64,000 nt of DNA from Bacteroidetes bacterium HGW-Bacteroidetes-4 (GTDB taxonomy: Bacteria > Bacteroidota > Bacteroidia > Bacteroidales > SZUA-534), in contig PHDD01000013.1 in NCBI GenBank assembly GCA_002840905.1, positions 1 to 64,000 of the forward strand, in the 5' to 3' direction. This document shows, in pieces, positions 17,828 to 27,431 of this stretch. Made by a program: the position numbers and the translations under genes. The notes under the pieces are model-generated. The model did no database searches. It saw only the letters and a program-made list of their open reading frames with translations, and had not been told where the DNA came from. The first letter of the stretch is position 1. Each line of letters opens with the position of its first letter.

Positions 17828-20800
17828 ATGTCTAAAATTATCCTCCTTAGTGTTTTACTATTTCTATTACCAACTACGCGGCCTCTTCATGGCCAATCAA
17901 ATAGCTCCCGGAATTATCGTTTTCAGTATTTTATGATTGAAGATGGCCTGCCACAAAACACCATTACCTGTATTGCAAAAGACCATTATGGTTTTATGTG
18001 GTTTGGTACCAATAATGGTATTTGTCGTTACGATTCGTATAATTTTGAATTGTTTCAGGCTGATGAATCGAACATACATGCTTTGCCCGACAATTTAATC
18101 CGAACTATTAATCCCGGTACCCGGAATCTGGTATGGGTCGGCTCATCAAAAGGTTTATCTTATTTTGACCATAATAAAAAACAAATCACGCAATTTACCG
18201 ATAGCTCTGAGCTTGGAGAACCAATTCGGAAAGTAAGCTCAATTATTTCAATTAAAGACAAAGTGTGGGTAGCTACTGAAAATCAGGGTGTTTTTATATT
18301 ACAGGAACAAAAACATTCGTATAAAATTAAGGCCCAATATAGTCAGGCCAATAATAAACTGGCAAACAATCAGGTAAATGTATTGTACCAGGCAAGTGAT
18401 GGAAATATTTTTGCCGGAAGCAGTGATGGGTATTTTATTTTTGATTCAATCAACAATAAATTTATTGAACCTGAGGCCAATAGAATTTTACCTCCTCAAT
18501 CTTACGTTAACGATATATATGACGACAACCTCAACAATTTATACTTTGCTACCAACAACGGACTATTCATCTATTTTTTCGAGAATAAAATATTAAACTG
18601 GTATCCGTCGACAAATAATTCAAATGCACTGAAACACAGCACTGTAAATATGGTGCGGCAGGATATCTCGGGACAGCTGTTAGTTGCCTCGCTGGGTGGC
18701 TTACAAAGCCTGGATATTGAGACAGGTATTTTTTCAGATTTCAGTAAAGATGGTCCGGAAAACTTTTCGATAAACAACGAGTTTGTAAATGCACTATTTT
18801 GCGATTCCAGCGGTAATATATGGATTGGAACAGAAAAAGGAGGCATCAATAAATTTAATATTTTTCAAAATCCACTATCGTTTTACACCAACAATCCAAA
18901 CAACCCAAACAGCCTGAACAACAACACCATAAACTCAGTACTGCGCGAAAACAACAAGCTTTGGATAGGTACTGCCGGAGGAGGCTTAAACCTGCTCAAT
19001 ATTGAACAGAATAAATTCTCACATTTTACTTACAGTTCTACTAATCCTCAATCATTAAGCAGCGATTATGTAACATCCATTGTCAGAGGAAAAAACGGCG
19101 TATTGTATGTAGGTACCTGGGGCGGAGGTTTAAATGCGCTTACAACCCATGGCAACCGCATTACAATTGACCGTATTACTTTGTCCGATCCCAATTACAC
19201 TAACGATTTGGTTGATGGATTTGTATCTTCACTATCTGCTAATCCATTGGGTTATTTATTGATTGGAACACAAGGTGGTTTATCGATGTTAAATTACAAC
19301 AATCACAAATTTACCACATTAAAAACACCGCCTAACCACAACCCCCTGTTAACTGAAATTGGCTGTGTATTACTCGACTCAAAAGGCTATTACTGGATTG
19401 GTACCCGAAACGGACTTTTTCGTTTTCCGCAAAGCTCTTTACGCGAAACCAAAGACGACGATATAATAATCAGTCAATTGGAGTTTTACAAACATCAACC
19501 CAACAACGAATCGTCGCTGCCCGGTGATTATGTTATTTCGTTAATGGAAGATTCCAATGGAGATATTTGGATTGGAACTTATGGACATGGCCTTGCGCAT
19601 TCGTATTTCAATTTAAATGGCGAACTAATTTTTAAGACCTACACCAGCGATGATGGTATTGCCAACAATGTAGTATATGGCATTCAGGAAGACAGACACA
19701 AAAAAATCTGGATAAGTACCGACTATGGCTTAAGTGTATTAAATACCCGGAATAACGTTATTCGTAATTTTTTTAAACAAGACGGTTTACTTAATAACCA
19801 GTTTTATTGGTCGGCTTCGCATAAATCGGAAGATGGAATTTTGTATTTTGGAGGAATTCAGGGATTGAATTATTTTAATCCCGACCACTTTTACGATTAC
19901 ACTTACATTCCCACCCCTAAAATAACGCGACTAAAAATTTATAATCAGGAAGTCGATCCGGGGGTAAAATTTCACAAAAAAGTAGTTATTACTAAACCCA
20001 TTTACGATGCCGACACCATTTTTCTCACTTATAAAGACAATAACATATCGTTCGATTTTTCAGCTTTCGATTATTACCAGCCCGAAAAATCGAAGTATGA
20101 ATATAAACTGAGCGAAATAGACAAAGAATGGGTGAATGTTTCGTCGCAACGCCGGTTTGCCAGTTACAACAATCTGGAGGGCGGAACCTATACCTTTTGG
20201 CTAAGAGCTTCGAACTGCGATGGAATATGGACCGAAGAACCGACCCAAGTTACCATTATTGTTACACCACCTTTTTGGAAAACTATTTGGTTTGCCATTT
20301 CACTGTTCTTATTTGTTACGCTTTTAACCTATCTCTTTATCCGGTATCAGATGCGGCGAATTATTCTTCAGAAAAAATTACTCGAAGAAAAAGTACAGCG
20401 CAGAACCCAAAAAATTGAAGATCAGAAAGTAATTTTGGAACAACAGGCAAACGAACTTATCGAAACCAACCATCAGCTTGAGAAACGTCAAATACAAATT
20501 GAGCATCAAAAAGAAGAACTGGAATCGAAAAACTCCGAAATATCAAAACAGCGCGACGAACTCATTGTATTGAATCAAAAAGTAAACGAAATAAATCTGC
20601 TACAACTAAGGTTTTTTACCAATATTTCGCACGAATTTCAAACACCGTTAACACTTATTTTATCGCCCATTGAGCGTTTACTTAAGCAATTTAAAGACGA
20701 TAAAGAAACCCACCACCTGCTAAACATTATCAACCGAAATGCATTACGCCTGCTTATGCTTATAAGGCAACTGCTCGAAATCAGAAAAATTGAAACCGGC

Positions 20801-22171
20801 AACCAAAGCCTTCAGGTTGAATTAACCGAAACCAAACCTTTTCTTTTGGAGATTTTCTATTCATTTGAGGAGCTTGCACAAAAAAACCAGATTACCTATA
20901 CACATGACATTCAGGTGTCGCAAACCGCATGGATTGACAAAGAAAAACTTGAAAATGTTCTTTACAATTTGCTCTCGAATGCTTTTAAATTTACCCCTCA
21001 GGGCCATTCCATTCAACTAAAAGCCTCATCAAAAAAAGAGAGCCTTTACGATATGCTTACCATAAGTGTTTGCGATACAGGCGAAGGCATTGAAGCCAAT
21101 CAGATTACGAGGTTGTTCGACCGTTTTTTGCAGGTCACCGAATCGCGAAAGCATAAACGGGCCGGAACGGGCATTGGCTTATCGATGGTAAAAAGTCTGG
21201 TTGAAATAATGTACGGAACCATTTCAGTGGAAAGTGAACCCGGAAAAGGAAGCTCTTTTAAAGTTGAAATTCCGGTAAACCGAAATGTTTTTGCTAGCCA
21301 CGAGATTGACACCACCGGACAAATTTTTGAATCGAATCTGAAAGATAAAGTGGCCCTGTTAAGCGAACAAATTATTGAAACAAAAGCCGCAGAATATAAC
21401 AATCATGGCGATGTTATTGAAAAAGTTCTGGTTATTGAAGATAACACCGACATGCGTTCGTTTATTTGTTCAAACCTGGCTCCCTATTTTACAATTATTG
21501 AAGCCGAAAACGGAAGCATTGGGTATGAATTGGCTAAAAAAGAATCACCATCAATTATTATCAGCGATATTATGATGCCCGAAATGGACGGGTTGGAATT
21601 ATGCAAAAAAATAAAAAATAACTTTTACACCAGTCACATTCCAATAATTTTGCTCACCGCACGCATAACCACCGATGAGCAAATTGAAGGCATTAAACAA
21701 GGAGCCGACGATTATATGGTAAAACCCTTTAATATGGATTTACTTTTAGCCAAGATTAAAGGCTTTATTGAAAACCGAAATAAACTACGTGCCAAATTTG
21801 GCAAACTCGAAGATGTTAATCCGGATGAATTGGCTTTATCGAACCTCGATTCCCGTTTTTTCACTAAAGCAAACGAAGTGGTTCTGAAATTTTACACCGA
21901 TCCCACTTTTGATGTCGATCAGTTTGCTTCCGAAATGTTTGTAAGCCGAAGTCAGCTATACAATAAACTTAAGGCCATCACCAACCTTTCGGCTAACGAA
22001 TTTATTAATACCTGTCGCCTGAAAAAAGCTCATGAATTATTGCAGCAGGGCGAATTGCAAATTAGCGAGATTGCTTATACTACCGGTTTTAACGACCCCA
22101 AATACTTTAGCCGGATATTTAAAAAGTATTACAAACAAGCGCCATCTGATTTGGTAAAAAAAAGAAACTAA
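17828..22171 (+). CDS. Hybrid two-component system sensor-regulator (HTCS) for the arabinan PUL
   Basis: A 1447-residue one-protein signalling system. Order: signal peptide (to about 23); periplasmic beta-propellers built of Reg_prop repeats with recurring WIGT/GGG patterns (about 30-750); a Y_Y_Y domain; one membrane helix (about 820-840); a long coiled coil (845-925); HisKA with phospho-acceptor H935 in ISHEFQTP; HATPase_c (YNLLSNAFKFT, DTGEGI, GTGIGLSM); a receiver with D1247 (SDIMMPEMDG) and K1299; and a C-terminal AraC-type helix-turn-helix (about 1345-1447). The periplasmic part senses a glycan fragment and the AraC part activates the adjacent PUL; arabino-oligosaccharide is the inferred ligand from context. 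An AGGAGG sequence (17809-17814) precedes the ATG by 13 bases, unusual in a phylum that rarely uses Shine-Dalgarno pairing. It is convergent with galM, separated by a shared terminator. Confidence 0.95.
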   Translation: MSKIILLSVLLFLLPTTRPLHGQSNSSRNYRFQYFMIEDGLPQNTITCIAKDHYGFMWFGTNNGICRYDSYNFELFQADESNIHALPDNLIRTINPGTRNLVWVGSSKGLSYFDHNKKQITQFTDSSELGEPIRKVSSIISIKDKVWVATENQGVFILQEQKHSYKIKAQYSQANNKLANNQVNVLYQASDGNIFAGSSDGYFIFDSINNKFIEPEANRILPPQSYVNDIYDDNLNNLYFATNNGLFIYFFENKILNWYPSTNNSNALKHSTVNMVRQDISGQLLVASLGGLQSLDIETGIFSDFSKDGPENFSINNEFVNALFCDSSGNIWIGTEKGGINKFNIFQNPLSFYTNNPNNPNSLNNNTINSVLRENNKLWIGTAGGGLNLLNIEQNKFSHFTYSSTNPQSLSSDYVTSIVRGKNGVLYVGTWGGGLNALTTHGNRITIDRITLSDPNYTNDLVDGFVSSLSANPLGYLLIGTQGGLSMLNYNNHKFTTLKTPPNHNPLLTEIGCVLLDSKGYYWIGTRNGLFRFPQSSLRETKDDDIIISQLEFYKHQPNNESSLPGDYVISLMEDSNGDIWIGTYGHGLAHSYFNLNGELIFKTYTSDDGIANNVVYGIQEDRHKKIWISTDYGLSVLNTRNNVIRNFFKQDGLLNNQFYWSASHKSEDGILYFGGIQGLNYFNPDHFYDYTYIPTPKITRLKIYNQEVDPGVKFHKKVVITKPIYDADTIFLTYKDNNISFDFSAFDYYQPEKSKYEYKLSEIDKEWVNVSSQRRFASYNNLEGGTYTFWLRASNCDGIWTEEPTQVTIIVTPPFWKTIWFAISLFLFVTLLTYLFIRYQMRRIILQKKLLEEKVQRRTQKIEDQKVILEQQANELIETNHQLEKRQIQIEHQKEELESKNSEISKQRDELIVLNQKVNEINLLQLRFFTNISHEFQTPLTLILSPIERLLKQFKDDKETHHLLNIINRNALRLLMLIRQLLEIRKIETGNQSLQVELTETKPFLLEIFYSFEELAQKNQITYTHDIQVSQTAWIDKEKLENVLYNLLSNAFKFTPQGHSIQLKASSKKESLYDMLTISVCDTGEGIEANQITRLFDRFLQVTESRKHKRAGTGIGLSMVKSLVEIMYGTISVESEPGKGSSFKVEIPVNRNVFASHEIDTTGQIFESNLKDKVALLSEQIIETKAAEYNNHGDVIEKVLVIEDNTDMRSFICSNLAPYFTIIEAENGSIGYELAKKESPSIIISDIMMPEMDGLELCKKIKNNFYTSHIPIILLTARITTDEQIEGIKQGADDYMVKPFNMDLLLAKIKGFIENRNKLRAKFGKLEDVNPDELALSNLDSRFFTKANEVVLKFYTDPTFDVDQFASEMFVSRSQLYNKLKAITNLSANEFINTCRLKKAHELLQQGELQISEIAYTTGFNDPKYFSRIFKKYYKQAPSDLVKKRN

Positions 22172-22176
22172 AAAAA

Positions 22177-22205
22177 AGCCTCTGAACATAAATATTTCAG
22201 AGGCT
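22177..22205. terminator. Bidirectional intrinsic terminator between HTCS and galM
   Basis: A perfect 10-bp stem AGCCTCTGAA (22177-22186) / TTCAGAGGCT (22196-22205) with a 9-base loop is flanked by an A run on the left and a T run on the right. It can therefore stop transcripts from both the HTCS (plus) and galM (minus) genes, which converge here. Confidence 0.85.
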
Positions 22206-22240
22206 TTTACACTTAACCTAAATTTGTAATCAACTAATTA

Positions 22241-23392
22241 TTATTCAACAGAAAACCGGTATTCGCAAGTATGCGAATAAGTCTGATTTGGTTTTAATAC
22301 GGTGGATGGAAAATTTGCTTTATTTGGCGAATCGGGAAAATGCTGCGTTTCAAGACACACAGCACTACGATGCTTGTAAGCTTTTCCACTTTTCCCTATC
22401 AAAGTTCCGTCAATAAAATTACCGCCATAAAATTGCAGACCCGGTTGATCGGTAAGTATATCCATTTTTATTTTGCTAATGGGCGAATAAAACGAAGCAA
22501 CCAGCTCTATTCCCTTACTTTCTTTATTCAATACCCAGTTATGGTCGTAACCGGCTCCATAAGCCAATTGCTGATCTTCTTCATTCACACGCGCTCCAAT
22601 AGCAACCGGTTGGTTAAAATCAAAAGCAGTCCCGTTTACAGGAGCTATTCTTCCGGTTGGAATTAAGGTGCTATCTACCGGTGTAAAACCGTAGGCACGA
22701 ATAGTTAGTATATGATCATTAATTGTTTCACTTCCCTCTCCCGATAAATTAAAGTAAGAATGATGCGTGAGATTACAAACCGTGGTTTTGTCGGTAGTAG
22801 CTTGGTAGGTAATTTTAAACCCATTTTCAGGCGTAAGTTCATAAACCATTGTTACCGAAAGATTACCGGGATAGCCCTCTTCACCATCGACAGAAACATA
22901 GGTAAATTCAATTTCAGACGGACTCAGCTGTTGAGCATTCCAAACAACATCAAAAAAACCTTTTGGTCCTCCATGCAACTGATTGTTTCCTTCGTTTATG
23001 GTTAATTCATACACTGTTTCGTCGATACTAAACTGAGCACTACCAATGCGGTTTCCGTAGCGTCCAATAGCTGCTCCCAAAAAATTCTCAGGTTGATTCA
23101 CATATTCATCCAGGGTATTATAGCCCAATACCACATCAACTGGTTTTCCATCAGAATCAGGAACACAAAGTGCTACAACCCTGGCACCAAAGTTTGTAAC
23201 TTTCATTCCCATCCCGTTTTTATTGGTCAAGGTATAAAGGGTCACTGGTTTTCCATCGATGGTTTGGTTAAACGCAGCCTCATTAATAGCTGCAACCGTT
23301 TCGGTAAATACACTTTTATTTAGGGTATTACAAGCAAAAAGCAGTAAACCCAGGCCAATAACAGCAGTCCATTTTATCCATTGTTTTTTCAT
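22241..23392 (-). CDS. galM: Aldose 1-epimerase (mutarotase), lipoprotein
   Basis: A 383-residue GalM-family enzyme interconverting alpha and beta anomers of aldoses. The lipobox LLFAC (Cys21) indicates an outer-membrane-anchored or periplasmic protein, not the usual cytosolic form. Family motifs are present: NFGARVVAL, GRYGNRI, LHGG, the catalytic histidine in LTHHSYFNL and the catalytic glutamate in LETQHFPDSPN. In this setting it probably speeds anomer exchange of released L-arabinose before uptake; galactose-type sugars remain possible. It is downstream of the second GH51 gene, but a hairpin with a T-rich tail lies between them, so its expression may be reduced or separate. Confidence 0.93.
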   Translation of the reverse strand: MKKQWIKWTAVIGLGLLLFACNTLNKSVFTETVAAINEAAFNQTIDGKPVTLYTLTNKNGMGMKVTNFGARVVALCVPDSDGKPVDVVLGYNTLDEYVNQPENFLGAAIGRYGNRIGSAQFSIDETVYELTINEGNNQLHGGPKGFFDVVWNAQQLSPSEIEFTYVSVDGEEGYPGNLSVTMVYELTPENGFKITYQATTDKTTVCNLTHHSYFNLSGEGSETINDHILTIRAYGFTPVDSTLIPTGRIAPVNGTAFDFNQPVAIGARVNEEDQQLAYGAGYDHNWVLNKESKGIELVASFYSPISKIKMDILTDQPGLQFYGGNFIDGTLIGKSGKAYKHRSAVCLETQHFPDSPNKANFPSTVLKPNQTYSHTCEYRFSVE

Positions 23393-23423
23393 TGAATGTG
23401 TGTTTTAGTAATACAAATAAAAC

Positions 23424-23446
23424 CCCCGCCACAATAAGTGGCGGGG
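23424..23446 (-). terminator. Hairpin terminator between GH51 and galM
   Basis: CCCCGCCAC (23424-23432) pairs perfectly with GTGGCGGGG (23438-23446) around a 5-base loop. Read on the minus strand it is followed by a T-rich tract (GTTTTATTTGTATT). It fits an intrinsic terminator or attenuator at the end of the ara-GH51 operon, placed 14 bp after the GH51 stop codon. Confidence 0.75.
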
Positions 23447-23460
23447 ACCTAAACCTAAAC

Positions 23461-24990
23461 CTATTTTAATTGCACCAACACAACCGAATGAGCCGGTATG
23501 GCAACACTTAATTTACCATTTTTGGGTGCTGGTACCTTAAAATCCTTTAATGTAACTTTCTCTTCCTGACCAAAATCGTTAAAATCATTAATGTTTTGAG
23601 CAGTAATAATTTGCCCGGTTCCCGATTTTAAATCCTGGCCAGTAATGGTAAGCTCAACTTTTATTTCTTTATTGGGATTGGCATTGCTCAGCGAAATACT
23701 TACCACCCCGTCTTTTATCGATGCCGAAGAACTAAGGGCCGGAATTTGTTGACCTTCAAATTCATAAGCTTCGCTTTTTAAATTCGATGGAATCAGGGTT
23801 GCATCCTGATGTACACGATACATTTTAAACAGGTAATAAGTAGGTGTTTTCACCATTTTCTCATCATTAGTTAAAATTACTGCCTGCAAAACATTTACCA
23901 TCTGAGCAATATTAGCCATTTTAACCCGATGCGCATTATTGTTGAAGGTATTCATGGTAATACTACCCGAAACTGCATCACGCAAGGTATTTTGCTGAAA
24001 CAAAAAGCCCGGATTGGTTCCCTTTTCCACATTAAACCAATTACCCCATTCGTCAACAATCAGCCCCACACGATTATTGGGATCGTATTGATCCATAATG
24101 GCTGTATGGCGTTTAATCAGTACTTCCATCCGTCTTACATCGTTCATGTTTGAGAACCATTCCGCTTCATCAAATCCGGTGGCATTACCTTTAACTTCCC
24201 AACTGTGGGCAAAGGAATAGTTGTGTAACGAAACGCCTTGAACCAGCCAGGGATAACGCATGGTTTTTTCCATTACCACTTTCATCCAGTTGTAATCGGC
24301 CACATTGGGGCCGCCTACAATTTTGTATTTAGCTCCTCCGCAATACGTAGCAAAACGGTTGTATAAATCGGCATAATATTCAGGTGTCATGTGTCCGCCA
24401 CAACCCCAGTTCTCGTTACCAATACCCCAATACTTAACTTCCCAGGGGTCTTCGCGGCCATTCTTTTTCCGCCAATCAGTCATCGGGCTTTCATTGCTAC
24501 TGGTTACGTATTCAACCCATTCCGCAGCTTCCTGAACGGTTCCCGAGCCTACATTAATGTTAATGTAAGGCATAGCATCAATTAATTCACAAAAATCGAG
24601 AAATTCGTGAGTACCAAAACTATTGTCTTCGGTAACACCTCCCCAGTGCGTGTTTACAATCGAAGGTCTGTTTTCACGCGGTCCCACGCCATCTTTCCAA
24701 TGGTAGGTATCGGCAAAACAGCCCCCGGGCCAACGCAACAAAGGAATTTGCATTTCTTTTAAAGCATCAATCACATCGTTGCGGAACCCTCTGGTGTTGG
24801 GTATCGGTGAATCTTCCCCAACAAATATTCCTCCGTAAATACAACGCCCCAAATGTTCGGCAAAATGGCCGTAAACTTCTTTGTTGATTTTGGTTTCTGC
24901 CTGATCAACATGCAGTGTCAACGTGTTCTGAGCTGTTACCGATAGCATTAAAAACACCAGTGTAAACAAACTCCAGGTAAATTTCTTCAT
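23461..24990 (-). CDS. GH51 alpha-L-arabinofuranosidase (ara operon copy)
   Basis: A 509-residue exported enzyme with a signal peptide ending SVTAQ. The acid/base is E193 in GIGNENWGCGG and the nucleophile E314 in IVDEWGNW. The (beta/alpha)8 barrel is followed by a C-terminal beta-sandwich (about 380-509) ending HSVVLVQLK. It releases alpha-L-arabinofuranose from oligosaccharides. It belongs to a different GH51 clade from the PUL copy at 4310-5899, suggesting different linkage or substrate preference. It lies 82 bp downstream of araB, so release of arabinose is co-regulated with its catabolism, presumably under AraR. Confidence 0.93.
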   Translation of the reverse strand: MKKFTWSLFTLVFLMLSVTAQNTLTLHVDQAETKINKEVYGHFAEHLGRCIYGGIFVGEDSPIPNTRGFRNDVIDALKEMQIPLLRWPGGCFADTYHWKDGVGPRENRPSIVNTHWGGVTEDNSFGTHEFLDFCELIDAMPYININVGSGTVQEAAEWVEYVTSSNESPMTDWRKKNGREDPWEVKYWGIGNENWGCGGHMTPEYYADLYNRFATYCGGAKYKIVGGPNVADYNWMKVVMEKTMRYPWLVQGVSLHNYSFAHSWEVKGNATGFDEAEWFSNMNDVRRMEVLIKRHTAIMDQYDPNNRVGLIVDEWGNWFNVEKGTNPGFLFQQNTLRDAVSGSITMNTFNNNAHRVKMANIAQMVNVLQAVILTNDEKMVKTPTYYLFKMYRVHQDATLIPSNLKSEAYEFEGQQIPALSSSASIKDGVVSISLSNANPNKEIKVELTITGQDLKSGTGQIITAQNINDFNDFGQEEKVTLKDFKVPAPKNGKLSVAIPAHSVVLVQLK

Positions 24991-25072
24991 CGCTCTTCAG
25001 TTTTATAAGTTCAATAATAATATTCTAAAAATGGAAAGCATACTTTAAAAGTGTGTTCCCTTGCAAAAACCT

Positions 25073-26695
25073 TTATTGGTACCCCAATTTCAGGTATTTT
25101 TTATATAACTGCTCATACGTTTTTACATTATCCGGAATGGGCAGGTATTCTTTTTCAAAACCTTGTCCCATGGCATTTTGTGCATCTTCAATTGTTGCAT
25201 ACACTCCTGCTGCCACAGCGGCAAACATAGCTGCTCCCAATGCTACCGTTTGTTCTGCACGGGCTACTTTTATAGGCATATTCATAACATCGGCCATGGT
25301 TTGCATTACAAAAGGCGATTTTTTTGCTACTCCTCCAATTGCCACTACGGATTTTATTTTAATGCCATTTTCATTAAAGCGGTCGGCAATAGCTTTTGAA
25401 CCATAAGCAGTGGCTTCAACCAAAGCCCTAAAAATTAAAGGGGCCGTAGAACCCAGGTTTAATCCCGAAATGGTTGCAGTAACATTTTGATCGGCATCGG
25501 GTGTACGCCGGCCATTCAACCAATCGGTTGCAATCAATGTTGATTCTTCAACCGGAACTTTCATTGCCTCATCAGCAAGCGCTGGTATAATTTTATCTTC
25601 AATAGCTTTTCTTTGGTTCTCATTATCCAAAAACTGTAAAGGCCAACTCAACAAGTTTTTAAACCAGGCATATACATCCCCAAATGCTGATTGTCCGGCT
25701 TCCAAACCAACCATGCCGGGAATCACCGAACCGTCAACCTGGCCACAAATTCCGGGAATTAACCGGCCTTCCATAGCTTCGTAGGGCGACACAATAATAT
25801 CGCAGGTTGAAGTACCCATTACCCGAACCAGCATGTTGGGTTCTATTTGTGCGCCTACAGCACCCATGTGGCAATCGAAAGCACTTACTCCCACTACAAC
25901 ATTGGTTTTCAAACCTAGTTTACCGGCCCACTCAGGAGTAAGAGTTCCCATCGACTGATCGCTGGTATGGGTTTCAACAAACAGGTTATCACGCATTCCC
26001 GCTAATTCAGGTCCTAACTGGTTTAAAAAAGCTTGGGGTGGTAACCCATTCCAATCAGGATGCCAAAGGGCTTTATGTCCGGCGGCACAGCGGCTGCGTT
26101 TGATCGATTTTAATCCGGTTTTTCCGGTTAAAACAGCTGGTAACCAATCACAGTATTCTACCCACGAAACTGCTTTTTTATGTAGCGATTTATCGTTGCG
26201 AAGCACATGCAAAACTTTGGCCCAAACCCATTCCGATGAGTAAATTCCACCTTCGTATTTGGTATAATCGACCCCCCATTTTCGAGCCAGTTCGTTAATC
26301 TCATCGGCTTCCTTTACAGCAGTATGATCTTTCCAAAGAATGAACATTGCATTCGGATTTTCAGAAAACTCAGGTAACAGCGCAAGCGGAGTTCCCTGCG
26401 CATCGGTTAATGCCGGTGTGCTGCCGGTAGTGTCGAACGATATTCCTGCAATGTTGTCTTTAATTTCAGCATCGCAAAGTTGTAAGGCTTCTTTTATCGA
26501 TGATTCCATTACCTCGAGGTAGTCGAGAGGATGTTGCCTGTATTGGTTTTTTGCAGGATTACAATACCGGCCTTCCATCCATCGGGGATAATATTTTACC
26601 GATGTGGCCATTTCCTTACCGTTGGATGTATCGACCACCAATGCACGACACGAGTCGCTGCCAAAATCGATTCCAATTACATATTTTTTCATCAT
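25073..26695 (-). CDS. araB: Ribulokinase
   Basis: A 540-residue FGGY-family kinase phosphorylating L-ribulose to L-ribulose 5-phosphate with ATP, the second step of L-arabinose catabolism. The N-terminal nucleotide-binding fold begins YVIGIDFGSDSCRALVVD. The second actin-like domain contains DWLNGRRTPDADQN and the conserved VVAIGGVAKKSPFVMQTMADV segment. Its size matches AraB, and the immediate neighbours araD (21 bp away) and araA make the assignment firm. Cytosolic. Confidence 0.97.
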   Translation of the reverse strand: MMKKYVIGIDFGSDSCRALVVDTSNGKEMATSVKYYPRWMEGRYCNPAKNQYRQHPLDYLEVMESSIKEALQLCDAEIKDNIAGISFDTTGSTPALTDAQGTPLALLPEFSENPNAMFILWKDHTAVKEADEINELARKWGVDYTKYEGGIYSSEWVWAKVLHVLRNDKSLHKKAVSWVEYCDWLPAVLTGKTGLKSIKRSRCAAGHKALWHPDWNGLPPQAFLNQLGPELAGMRDNLFVETHTSDQSMGTLTPEWAGKLGLKTNVVVGVSAFDCHMGAVGAQIEPNMLVRVMGTSTCDIIVSPYEAMEGRLIPGICGQVDGSVIPGMVGLEAGQSAFGDVYAWFKNLLSWPLQFLDNENQRKAIEDKIIPALADEAMKVPVEESTLIATDWLNGRRTPDADQNVTATISGLNLGSTAPLIFRALVEATAYGSKAIADRFNENGIKIKSVVAIGGVAKKSPFVMQTMADVMNMPIKVARAEQTVALGAAMFAAVAAGVYATIEDAQNAMGQGFEKEYLPIPDNVKTYEQLYKKYLKLGYQ

Positions 26696-26716
26696 TTTTA
26701 TATCTTAATTCATAAA

Positions 26717-27400
26717 CTACTGACCATAATAAGCATTGGGTCCATGTTTGCGCAAGTAATGTTTTTTTACCAGATGAGGATTCATTATTAAGTCGGGATT
26801 TAGGGCAAATGAAAGAGCTGCCATTTTAGCCACCTCTTCCATTACCACGGCATTGTGAACCGCCTGGTCAACATTTTTTCCCCACGAAAACGGTCCGTGG
26901 TTTTGCACCAGTGCACCGGGAGTTTCGTTGGGATTCAATTGTTTAAAACGTTCTACGATAACTTTCCCGGTTTCTTTTTCATATGCACCAAATACTTCCT
27001 GCTCAGTCATTTGACGGGTACAGGGAATTTCTCCAAAAAAATAGTCGGCATGGGTTGTGCCAATAACCGGAATTCCCTTACCCGCCTGAGCCCATGCGGT
27101 TGCATGGGTTGAATGCGTGTGCACAATACCGCCAATTGTTTCAAAATGCTTATAAAGGTACAAGTGCGTAGGCATATCGGATGAAGGTTTTAACCTACCT
27201 TCCACAACCTTACCTTCCATATCAACCACAACCATATCGTTGGCTTTCATGTTTTGATAATCAACCCCACTGGGTTTTATTACCACTAATGATTGTTTGC
27301 GATCGATGGCGCTTGCATTTCCCCAGGTAAAAACTACCAGACCATGCTTCACCAAATCAAGATTTGCCCGATAGACCTGTTCTTTTAATTCTTCCAACAT
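26717..27400 (-). CDS. araD: L-ribulose-5-phosphate 4-epimerase
   Basis: A 227-residue class II aldolase-fold, zinc-dependent enzyme producing D-xylulose 5-phosphate, which enters the pentose phosphate pathway. Characteristic elements: [11 protein letters not shown] near the N-terminus, KPSGVDY, the metal-binding [12 protein letters not shown], and a distal histidine in [10 protein letters not shown]. Length is as expected for AraD. It sits between araA and araB with short gaps (31 and 21 bp), in one transcription unit. Confidence 0.97.
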   Translation of the reverse strand: MLEELKEQVYRANLDLVKHGLVVFTWGNASAIDRKQSLVVIKPSGVDYQNMKANDMVVVDMEGKVVEGRLKPSSDMPTHLYLYKHFETIGGIVHTHSTHATAWAQAGKGIPVIGTTHADYFFGEIPCTRQMTEQEVFGAYEKETGKVIVERFKQLNPNETPGALVQNHGPFSWGKNVDQAVHNAVVMEEVAKMAALSFALNPDLIMNPHLVKKHYLRKHGPNAYYGQ

Positions 27401-27431
27401 GATAGCTGTTTTTTGAATTTCGTCTCTGTAA

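Noticed and set aside
25053-25406. A 117-codon plus-strand frame opposite araB
   Set aside because: Antisense to the conserved ribulokinase C-terminus; the translation is compositionally a mirror of the real gene.
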